A stretch of 16,710 nt of DNA from contig CAYPPG010000106.1 in the NCBI GenBank assembly GCA_964412555.1, forward strand, positions 1 to 16,710. The letters run 5' to 3'. Origin of the DNA: CAYPPG01 sp964412555 (lineage in GTDB: Bacteria > Hinthialibacterota > Hinthialibacteria > Hinthialibacterales > Hinthialibacteraceae). A model generated the notes under the pieces. The model saw nothing but the letters and a program-made list of their open reading frames with translations. It ran no database searches and had not been told where the DNA came from. A program made the translations under genes and the position numbers. Below, in pieces: positions 8,228-14,446 of this stretch (the stretch's first letter is position 1; the number at the start of each line of letters is the position of its first letter).

Positions 8228-8527
8228 ATGCCCATGAAAAATCCAGTGCATCCAGGTCGTATTGTTAGACAAGACTGCCTTGAACCTCTAGGATTGTCGG
8301 TTACAAAAGCGGCAAAAGTGTTGGGAGTTTCGCGGCAAACTCTAAACAATGTCGTCAACGAAAAAGCAGGAATAAGCCCGGAGATGGCAATTCGTATATC
8401 CAAAGCGTTTGGCGGCACAGCGGAAACATGGCTACAGATGCAAATAAAGTATGACCTTGCAGAAGTTCGGAAGTATGAAAGCGAAATCTGTGTTCAACGT
8501 TTTCAATCAGAAGAAATCTATGCATGA
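8228..8527 (+). CDS. higA: HigA-family XRE transcriptional regulator, orphan (no HigB)
   Basis: A 99-residue helix-turn-helix protein of the HigA/VapI antitoxin family, a DNA-binding autorepressor when paired with HigB toxin. Start 8228 is chosen because GAGGAG ends eight bases upstream and the protein then begins MPMKNPVHPG, the family's usual opening. The ATG at 8222 lies only two bases from the site, and 8234 is also possible. Visible features: NPxHPGxI (5-12), PLGLSVTKAAKVLGVSRQTLNN (positions about 20-41, helix-turn-helix), NEKAGISPEMAIRISKAFG, then the C-terminal WLQMQ. The higB toxin normally lies immediately upstream. Here that place is taken by an intact sulfatase ending six bases before the first ATG, and downstream is a convergent gene, so no toxin is present. 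It may have been recruited as a local regulator of the sulfatase transcript, or be a relic. The symbol denotes family only. Confidence 0.85.
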   Translation: MPMKNPVHPGRIVRQDCLEPLGLSVTKAAKVLGVSRQTLNNVVNEKAGISPEMAIRISKAFGGTAETWLQMQIKYDLAEVRKYESEICVQRFQSEEIYA

Positions 8528-8544
8528 CTCCCTCATATAATTAA

Positions 8545-8565
8545 AAACAATCATTGTAATTGTTT
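8545..8565. terminator. Weak AT-rich hairpin between convergent genes
   Basis: AAACAAT (8545-8551) can pair with ATTGTTT (8559-8565) around a seven-base loop, in the 48-base gap between the HigA-like gene and the convergent sulfatase. Symmetry and A/T-rich flanks on both sides would suit a bidirectional terminator, but the stem is entirely weak pairs apart from one G:C, so the call is tentative. Confidence 0.3.
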
Positions 8566-8575
8566 ATCTAGCCAT

Positions 8576-10132
8576 TTAACTCTCACTATCTTTCCCACAA
8601 TGCTCCCACCACGCTTGATAAAGTTCTTCCAATTCCTTCACTTTTTCCGGATGTTTTTCCGCCAGATTATTCGTTTCCGTCTTATCGGTTCTCGTATCAT
8701 ACAATTCCGTACTCTTGTTCCAGGAAACGAACTTCCAATCTTGCGTGAGCACCGCTCTCCCTCGCGACCATTGCCAGAACAACGGTTTCCGCCGCGGCGC
8801 TTCGTTTCCCTGCAATACCGGCAAGAGACTTTCCCCCTCATAAGGAACAATCGTTTGCCCGTTGAATTTGGTAGGATACTCGGCACCGCTGACATCCATC
8901 AGCGTCGGCATGATATCGATAAAATGACAGACACGTTCACTGACACTCCCTTTATTCTTGAGACCGTTCGGCCAGTAAGCGATCAATGGAGTGCAAATGC
9001 CGCCTTCATGGCTGTAATTTTTATAATAACGAAACGGCACATTGCTGACATTCGCCCAATCACCGCCCAGCGAAGTCCATCGCGTCATGCTGCCGATCGG
9101 CCCGCTTCCCGGAACATTGACACCGCTTCGAACCACTTCCGCCGAACAACCATTATCAGAAGCAAAGAGAATAAGGGTATTGTCCTCTTCCCCCATTGCT
9201 CTGACTTTTTCCAATACTTTCCCGATGTTCTGATCCATCCTGTCGATCATCGCCGCATAAACCGCCATCTTCCGGGCTTCTTCTTCCTTCTGTTTTGTTG
9301 AAAGGGAATCCCAAGGCGGATGCTCCGGTTCGGAAACCGGATAGGAATTGTTAATCAATCCCATCTCCTTTTGCCGTTCATAACGGGCTTTGCGAATGGC
9401 CTCATAACCGGCTTTGTAAGTGTCCTCATATTTCGCGATATCCTCCGGCCAGGCCATCAACGGATCATGCGGAGCTGTATAGGCGAGATACAGGAAAAAC
9501 GGTTTGTTCTCATCTTTGTATTCGTCGAGATACTGCAAAGCGTATTTTGTAAAATAATCAGTCGTATAAAAATCTTTTTCTTCCGGTGTATAGGGTTCGT
9601 AGGTTTTGTCATCGATACACCACGCCCGCGCATCCCGTTTCTTCGCCGGTTTTCCTTCGCCGGGACGCTGCTTTCCCGGATTGAAATAATTGCAGCATCC
9701 ATCGCGCAAGCCGAAATAGCGGTCGAATCCTCGCTCGTATGGATTCTCCGTTCCGTGATGTTTGCCGGCCATGAGCGTCCGATATCCGGCAGAACGCAAC
9801 ACCTCCGCGAGAGTCACAGCGTTGGTGATTTCACCCGGTCTGCGATCCATGCCACATTGCTGTGCATAGAGACCGGTCAACAAACAGGCGCGTGAAGGAA
9901 AACACTTGGCGGTGTTATGCATTTGCGTAAACCGGATTCCGTCACGTGCCAGCAAATCCAAGTTAGGAGTGGAAATTTCACCGCCATAACATCCCAAATC
10001 CGACCACCCCATATCATCGGCTAAAATCAGAATAATATTGGGGCGCTTTCGCTTTTCGGCAAACGCAAAGTTATTCGTAGCGGCAAGGGAACCAAGTCCC
10101 AATAACCGCAAAGTATCTCTTCGATTCAGCAT
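8576..10132 (-). CDS. Tat-exported formylglycine-dependent sulfatase (Cys type), AslA-like
   Basis: A 518-residue sulfatase, only distantly similar to the one at 6767. The start at 10132 is supported by AGGAG seven bases upstream and by the protein then opening with the Tat motif NRRDTLRLLG (3-12). An upstream in-frame start at 10183 would lie inside the preceding gene. Catalytic features: LADDMGWSD (38-46), formylglycine motif C77-F-P-S-R, GKHHG (Lys124, His125/His126), APHDP (220-224), ASDNG (Asp326-Asn327) and YYKNYSHEGG (Lys371). A C-terminal subdomain with RAVLTQDWKFV and a TELYDTRTDKTETNNLA segment is typical of the fold. It is the second gene of an operon: the preceding gene's stop is 10 bases upstream and overlaps the ribosome-binding region. 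Likely role: removal of sulfate from an extracellular or periplasmic glycan. Confidence 0.93.
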   Translation of the reverse strand: MLNRRDTLRLLGLGSLAATNNFAFAEKRKRPNIILILADDMGWSDLGCYGGEISTPNLDLLARDGIRFTQMHNTAKCFPSRACLLTGLYAQQCGMDRRPGEITNAVTLAEVLRSAGYRTLMAGKHHGTENPYERGFDRYFGLRDGCCNYFNPGKQRPGEGKPAKKRDARAWCIDDKTYEPYTPEEKDFYTTDYFTKYALQYLDEYKDENKPFFLYLAYTAPHDPLMAWPEDIAKYEDTYKAGYEAIRKARYERQKEMGLINNSYPVSEPEHPPWDSLSTKQKEEEARKMAVYAAMIDRMDQNIGKVLEKVRAMGEEDNTLILFASDNGCSAEVVRSGVNVPGSGPIGSMTRWTSLGGDWANVSNVPFRYYKNYSHEGGICTPLIAYWPNGLKNKGSVSERVCHFIDIMPTLMDVSGAEYPTKFNGQTIVPYEGESLLPVLQGNEAPRRKPLFWQWSRGRAVLTQDWKFVSWNKSTELYDTRTDKTETNNLAEKHPEKVKELEELYQAWWEHCGKDSES

Positions 10133-10142
10133 GTTCACTCTC

Positions 10143-11141
10143 CTATGCAATCCAGGGGCGTTCACGATTTGCATACTTCGCAATCATGTTTTTCGCGACA
10201 ATGACATCCTCTCGGATCTGAAAATCATACATCCCCACACAGAGAAAATCGGCGCCGTTTTTGAACGCATAATCAAATCCTTCGTTGGGAAGCAAAGCGC
10301 CGGCCGCCAACACTTTATAGCCAATCCACGGCTTTTTGACAGTTTTCATAAATTCGATGGTTTTCTCCGGATATTTGTCCCAATAGTTATCGACGTTGTA
10401 ATTATCGATAACATCTTTCGTCTGTTCCGGGCGGCGTGTCGACCAATAGTTCGTATTATGAATGGTTTTCATATAGAAATCGGAATCGACTCCGGCCTTT
10501 TCACACTCCATGGGAACATGAATGTTATGTCCCGCCACTCCGGCAATCAATCCATTGCTCTTGATATAAGAAATAACTTTGCCAATCAAATCCACCTTGC
10601 CACTTCGCACCCATTCATCGGCAACGTTCCCCAAAATAAACGCGCCGATCGCGCCATTATCAATCGCCTGTTGCACATTGGAGGTCAAGTCATCCTCCTG
10701 GGGATTGACTTGCGCAAGCCATTGAATCTTGCCGCCCCATTCATCCCAATATTTCGTGAGAATCTGATAAGTGTCGATGTGCCGCGAAGGTCCCGTATAG
10801 AGGACCACCGTGTTGACCCCATTTTCTTCGCAGAGTTGAAACGTTTCCAAAACCTTTTCTTCGGTATAATAAGCCTTCAACAATTCGGAAACATACACCA
10901 AATCCCGGCTGTGCGCATACCCGCCAATAAGATTTCCCCCGCAAATCACACGGCTGATCGTGACATTGCCGATTTTCCCACTCGGAAGACCTTTCACCGT
11001 ATCTGTAGGAAGCGTCGTGCTTCTTTGATTCGCCGCCAACAGTGTTTTCTCTTCCAAACTCAAGGCGGATGCAATCGCCGCCGTTCCCGCAATCGATGAG
11101 TTCCGCAAAAAACGCCGCCGGTTTATAACATACCTACACAT
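10143..11141 (-). CDS. Tat-exported aldo/keto-reductase-like TIM-barrel protein
   Basis: A 332-residue exported protein. The start at ATG 11141 is chosen because GAGAGG lies six bases upstream. An in-frame TTG at 11147 touches that site and is unlikely. The Tat motif is NRRRFLRN (7-14), followed by an Ala-rich hydrophobic stretch to about residue 27. A segment ISRVICGGNLIGG followed by HSRDLVYVSELLKAYYTEEKV is characteristic of an aldo/keto-reductase-like family in planctomycete-type genomes. Alternating strand/helix blocks (VNTVVLY, IQWLAQVNP, GAIGAFILG, GLIAGVAGH, PWIGYKVLAAGAL, ADFLCVGMYD) fit a TIM barrel. The classical AKR Asp-Tyr-Lys-His tetrad is not obvious, so reductase activity is unproven and another sugar-active barrel role is possible. 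It leads an operon with the AslA-like sulfatase, which suggests a linked step in glycan or sugar processing. Confidence 0.75.
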   Translation of the reverse strand: MCRYVINRRRFLRNSSIAGTAAIASALSLEEKTLLAANQRSTTLPTDTVKGLPSGKIGNVTISRVICGGNLIGGYAHSRDLVYVSELLKAYYTEEKVLETFQLCEENGVNTVVLYTGPSRHIDTYQILTKYWDEWGGKIQWLAQVNPQEDDLTSNVQQAIDNGAIGAFILGNVADEWVRSGKVDLIGKVISYIKSNGLIAGVAGHNIHVPMECEKAGVDSDFYMKTIHNTNYWSTRRPEQTKDVIDNYNVDNYWDKYPEKTIEFMKTVKKPWIGYKVLAAGALLPNEGFDYAFKNGADFLCVGMYDFQIREDVIVAKNMIAKYANRERPWIA

Positions 11142-11181
11142 ATTCAACCTCTCTTGTATATTAAAGTGATCCTCTTCATTG

Positions 11182-11211
11182 TATACATGTTCAATAGAAC
11201 AGGATAGTCAA
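11182..11211 (-). promoter_or_regulatory. Possible promoter for the aldo/keto-reductase-sulfatase operon
   Basis: On the minus strand TTGACT (11211-11206) is followed after 18 bases by TGTATA (11187-11182), about 40 bases before the start codon at 11141. The -35 match is good and the -10 match poor. It lies just outside the inverted-repeat element at 11234-11404. Low-confidence motif call. Confidence 0.25.
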
Positions 11212-11233
11212 TCGAATCCCCGTCACTCATGTA

Positions 11234-11404
11234 GTCTGAATCGGGATATCCAGGATGTAAGGATGAACAGGATTTTTCTATTGATAAATATTCAAAATTT
11301 GACAAGCATTCAGCGGCCAATGAATGCCTTTTCGAATCGTAATGAAATATTTTCATGTTCATTATCCTGGAAATCCTATCATCCTGGCCAATCCGGATTC
11401 AGAC
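11234..11404. repeat. Inverted-repeat element (possible small non-autonomous mobile element)
   Basis: Two imperfect inverted arms bound this segment. The left arm (11234-11275) begins GTCTGAATC and contains CCAGGATG and a run ending GGATTT. The right arm (11371-11404) is its partial reverse complement, with AAATCC, CATCCTGG and GATTCAGAC. About 95 bases lie between, including a perfect stem GCATTCA/TGAATGC (11306-11312 with 11321-11327) followed by CTTTT. No reading frame of note is enclosed. The arrangement resembles a MITE or a palindromic repeat. No target-site duplication was recognised. It abuts the 44-bp array after eight bases. Confidence 0.5.
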
Positions 11405-11412
11405 GAATCACA

Positions 11413-11676
11413 GGTACCAGCGTCAAGCGCAGACTGCCCCATCGGGCTTACCTACGGGTACCAGGGGCAAGCGCAGTCTGCCCCTGTGGGATCACCTACG
11501 GGTACCAGGGGCAAGCAACGTCTGCCCCGGCGGGATTTCCTACGGGTACCAGGGGCAAGCAACGTCTGCCCCGGCGGGATTTCCTACGGGTACCAGGGGC
11601 AAGCGCAGTCTGCCCCGGCGGGATTTCCTACGGGTACCAGGGGCAAGCGTAGTCTGCCCCGGCGGGATTACCTATA
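11413..11676 (+). repeat. Six contiguous 44-bp tandem repeats, each encoding a hairpin
   Basis: Units start at GGTACCA at 11413, 11457, 11501, 11545, 11589 and 11633, each exactly 44 bases with no spacer. Five units carry a GGGGCA/TGCCCC stem with a nine-base loop; unit 1 is degenerate in the left arm. Units 3 and 4 are identical, and the others differ mainly in the loop (AGCGCAGTC, AGCAACGTC, AGCGTAGTC). Single copies of the element occur at 2290-2319 and 16578-16606. The last unit overlaps the 3' end of the minus-strand hydrolase by nine bases (11668-11676), including its stop. On that gene's transcript the array would form a series of hairpins in the 3' untranslated region. All three forward frames are open through the array because 44 is not a multiple of three; this is not evidence of coding. 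Confidence 0.9.
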
Positions 11677-14010
11677 ATCAGTTGCTCCCCGCCCCCCCAA
11701 ATGCTCCTCCAAAAAATCAAACGTCCCCACTCCATGAATCGAATGCGGCCCGGTAAAAAACTCGATTTCCGTGCGATCCCCGATCCCAAGCAGATCATAT
11801 TTTCTGCGCGTTTTGGCATATTCATACGCCACCCATTCATCCGGCGCAACCCCGTCAAAATGGCCGCGTTCCACCATGAACGGTCTCGGCAGGATCAACC
11901 AGCTCAGTTCCGCATAATTGAAAGTGTTCCCCAAATTGAATTCCGGCATCTCATACTCGCCCGTGAGTAAATAACTATACCGATGCCGCGCAGACACATT
12001 CTTCCATATCCATTCATTGTAATCCGCCGAACAGATCGACAAGCAATATCCTTCCAACAACGGCGGCACCCGCATCGCCGTCTTCCCCCCATAACTCAAG
12101 CCATAAAACGCAATCCGTTCCGCATCCACAAATGGTAAACTCGACAACCATTCCAACGTCTGTTCATGCTGCCGAACAATAAATGAAAACAACGATAATT
12201 TCTGTGGTTGCGCTTTCCGCTGCAATACCCGAAAACGGTCCTGCCCGATATAAGGATTCTGTGGCGCATAGGTAATGAATCCCCGTTCCGCCAGCTGGCA
12301 AGCGTATTGACTATAAGCCTTATGCATCACATTCGGATCCGCCACATGCTGCGGACGCCCCTCCAATCCATGCTGACAAACCACCACCGGCCGCCGTTCT
12401 CCTTCTTTGATATCCTTCGGAACCAAGAGTATCCCATAGGCGAACACGTTCGGATACACATCGAGAACCGTTTCATATCCCCTGTACTTCGGTTCATCAT
12501 AAACCAATCGTGTCCGAGGATTAGCGGGAAGGCTGATTTCCGAAAGCCTGCCAATGATCTCATCCCAGAAATAGTTTTTATACCACTCACAACTCTCAAC
12601 CCACGCATCCAGACTCGAATTATCCGCTTTCTTCCAAAATTCATTTCGAACAAATTCACTCTCACGCATCAAATATTGTGTATCATCCAGCAACTGATCG
12701 AATTGCCTCTTCAACCGGTTTTCAACCTGAAAATCATGGTAATACTCCGGCACAGTTTCACCGGTTTGAAATTCCTCATTATTTCCCAAACATATCAAGA
12801 AATCTTCCAATATCGTTTTACTTCCAGACACACCATCACGATTATCAACAAGTCTGAATACAGGAGATGGGGACAACTTATCTACAAACGAAACAGCACG
12901 CTCAAATTCCCGCTGCACTTCTTCATACTCCGGAGTCTCAATTGTACCCGGCGCAGCCCCACTCCGATTGGGTGTATTCGGCGAACCGGATATTTCCGGA
13001 AACGGACAGGCTTCGACAATCAACGACCGCGGCGCAATCAAACTAGCAATCTCCGCATCCCCAAATTCTTTGAGCAGCGACCATACATTTCGATAAATCG
13101 GCTCCTGCCATAATTGTTCCCGTGGCTGAAAATATCCGCTAACACAGGCAACATCGATTCGCATATCAACGGCGGCAGAATAGAAGGCAAGCAGTCCCCC
13201 TTCTCCGTATCCAATAGCTCCAATAGGAAGTTCTTCTTCAAAAGAACGAAACCAATCCACCGCAGCAAGTACCTTTTGCACTTCATACCCAATGATATGC
13301 CTACCCATTTCATACGCCGCACGATACAAAAACTCCCGATGCGGCTGATTGGTCATCCGATACTGAGGAATCCCGGAATAGGTGTCTTCCCGATTGATCA
13401 AAAAAGGAACCAACACGCGGCAGCGATTCTCCACCAATCGCCGGGCAAACTGCGCATCTTGATCGATTCCCTCCACCAAACCGGCCAGCATTTCCGGCGT
13501 CCAATCACAATCCGGCAAGGCAATGACATTGGCAACAACTTCCCCGTTCGGTTCCAGCAACAACCCTTCTCCCTCGATTCCCCGGAAAACATTCCAACGG
13601 ACAGCATAGATTTTATAATTCTTCCCTTCACCCACCATCCCCGCTTGCCATTCGCGATTCGTATTTTTCGTTTTCAACTGATCAGGCGACAATATCGGAG
13701 CAATACACTCGAATTCCACCGGATCACGCCGATCCACAACTCCGATAATAGTTTTCAACCTCTCCCGGTTCTCAGCAACCGATTGCGCATACCGCTCATG
13801 AGAAGAATAATCCCTCTCCCAAAAACGTGTACGCAGTGACACAGTTTCTTCCATTTTTGCCATAAGATAGTCATTGATCCCCTCCACCATCGCCGCCGCC
13901 AAATCTCCCTTCTGGACCAACCTCTCTGTGTCCGGCAACAATTCAACCCCCGCGTGAACATTCCCAATCACAAAACCAAAAATCAACATGTATAAAATTC
14001 TCTTCGGCAT
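11668..14010 (-). CDS. Secreted tandem-domain alpha/beta hydrolase (acetyl-xylan-esterase-like), C-terminal half catalytic
   Basis: A 780-residue exported hydrolase. The start at 14010 has GGGAGG six bases upstream and a Sec signal (MPKRIL..., cleavage after VHA, residue 20). The N-terminal unit (about 120-400) has the hydrolase layout, but its elbow reads G267-Y-G269-E-G-G, with Gly where the nucleophile Ser belongs, so it is probably non-catalytic. The C-terminal unit (about 500-770) has QHGLEG (546-551), elbow G-L-S639-Y-G-G, the family segment PRPFMVERGHFDGVAPDEWVA (positions 709-728, Asp719), and GPHSIHG (His756/His759). Likely an esterase on a polysaccharide side group; substrate unknown. 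It ends in GATDYR, and the last two codons and stop fall inside the sixth 44-bp repeat. It is the mirror image of the hydrolase at 96-2267, where the first half is the catalytic one. Transcribed towards the aldo/keto-reductase operon but separated from it by the 526-base repeat island. Confidence 0.88.
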   Translation of the reverse strand: MPKRILYMLIFGFVIGNVHAGVELLPDTERLVQKGDLAAAMVEGINDYLMAKMEETVSLRTRFWERDYSSHERYAQSVAENRERLKTIIGVVDRRDPVEFECIAPILSPDQLKTKNTNREWQAGMVGEGKNYKIYAVRWNVFRGIEGEGLLLEPNGEVVANVIALPDCDWTPEMLAGLVEGIDQDAQFARRLVENRCRVLVPFLINREDTYSGIPQYRMTNQPHREFLYRAAYEMGRHIIGYEVQKVLAAVDWFRSFEEELPIGAIGYGEGGLLAFYSAAVDMRIDVACVSGYFQPREQLWQEPIYRNVWSLLKEFGDAEIASLIAPRSLIVEACPFPEISGSPNTPNRSGAAPGTIETPEYEEVQREFERAVSFVDKLSPSPVFRLVDNRDGVSGSKTILEDFLICLGNNEEFQTGETVPEYYHDFQVENRLKRQFDQLLDDTQYLMRESEFVRNEFWKKADNSSLDAWVESCEWYKNYFWDEIIGRLSEISLPANPRTRLVYDEPKYRGYETVLDVYPNVFAYGILLVPKDIKEGERRPVVVCQHGLEGRPQHVADPNVMHKAYSQYACQLAERGFITYAPQNPYIGQDRFRVLQRKAQPQKLSLFSFIVRQHEQTLEWLSSLPFVDAERIAFYGLSYGGKTAMRVPPLLEGYCLSICSADYNEWIWKNVSARHRYSYLLTGEYEMPEFNLGNTFNYAELSWLILPRPFMVERGHFDGVAPDEWVAYEYAKTRRKYDLLGIGDRTEIEFFTGPHSIHGVGTFDFLEEHLGGRGATDYR

Positions 14011-14084
14011 AAGAAACCTCCCAATAAATAGTTGAAAAATACTTTGAAAAGCAGACCCGTGTTTCCGCCCGTTTCCTTACCAAC

Positions 14085-14280
14085 CAAAATACCTCAACGG
14101 GATTAAAGAGAATAGCCAACCGATGTCCCTGAGTGACTGACTACCAGCCAAAATACTCCAACAGGATAAAAGATATTAGCTGGCAAGCCTCGCTCTTGAA
14201 ATAACAACAAGGATTAAATCCCTACCCTGAAGATAGGGATGGCAGAAAAGACAACCTTCTTTCACCCCGTTAGGGCTGGA
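14085..14280. repeat. Decayed copies of the REP-like hairpin repeats
   Basis: In the 436-base gap between divergent genes, 14085-14135 aligns by eye with 6582-6632 (matching ACCCC-GGGG-TTAAAGA then AGCCAG-type blocks) but with many substitutions that break the stems. 14148-14200 is a second, more degraded copy in the same order. Then come CCCTA...TAGGG (14219-14237) and CACCCCGTTAGGG (14263-14275). They look like old insertions losing structure. The rest of the gap (14011-14084 and 14281-14370) shows nothing recognised. Confidence 0.45.
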
Positions 14281-14370
14281 TACAAAAATTGTTGTTAAAT
14301 GAATGACATGAGGGGCAATCCTGTGTGATCGACAGAAATTATGGTACCCTCAACTATCATTAGGAGTTGT

Positions 14371-14390
14371 GAGACGGTCTTTTCCGTCTC
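14371..14390 (+). promoter_or_regulatory. GAGACGG/CCGTCTC leader hairpin upstream of the nitrilase-fold gene
   Basis: GAGACGG (14371-14377) pairs perfectly with CCGTCTC (14384-14390) around TCTTTT, followed by CCCCTTTC. It is a stable seven-pair stem ending 56 bases before the start codon at 14447. It could be a terminator insulating the gene, an attenuator-type leader element, or a protein site (the arms are an inverted repeat). There is no proper T-run. A TATGAT at 14415-14420 could be a -10 element just downstream, without a convincing -35. Confidence 0.35.
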
Positions 14391-14446
14391 CCCCTTTCTA
14401 TCCGTTTAATTCAATATGATATTTTTTTATATGAAAGGAAACAACG

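Noticed and set aside
8216..8575. HigB toxin gene partnering the HigA-like protein
   Set aside because: Only 12 bases separate the sulfatase stop from the chosen HigA start, and 48 bases lie after it, so no toxin gene fits on either strand.
10132..10183. Longer N-terminus for the minus-strand sulfatase
   Set aside because: The extra 17 residues overlap the upstream gene and would bury the Tat signal. The start at 10132 has a good ribosome-binding site.
11139..11147. TTG start for the aldo/keto-reductase-like gene
   Set aside because: It directly touches the GAGAGG site, whereas the ATG six bases further on is correctly spaced.
11413..11676. CRISPR array
   Set aside because: Units are contiguous 44-mers with no unique spacers, and no cas genes are nearby.
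11179..11756. Repeat-rich protein encoded across the 44-bp array
   Set aside because: All three forward frames are open only because the repeat lacks stops and its length is not a multiple of three. No Shine-Dalgarno site or non-repeat domain supports translation, and the frames run into the opposite-strand hydrolase gene.
12208..13839. Long plus-strand frames opposite the second hydrolase
   Set aside because: Composition is typical of antisense translation, and the minus strand carries an intact signal peptide, catalytic motifs and a strong ribosome-binding site.
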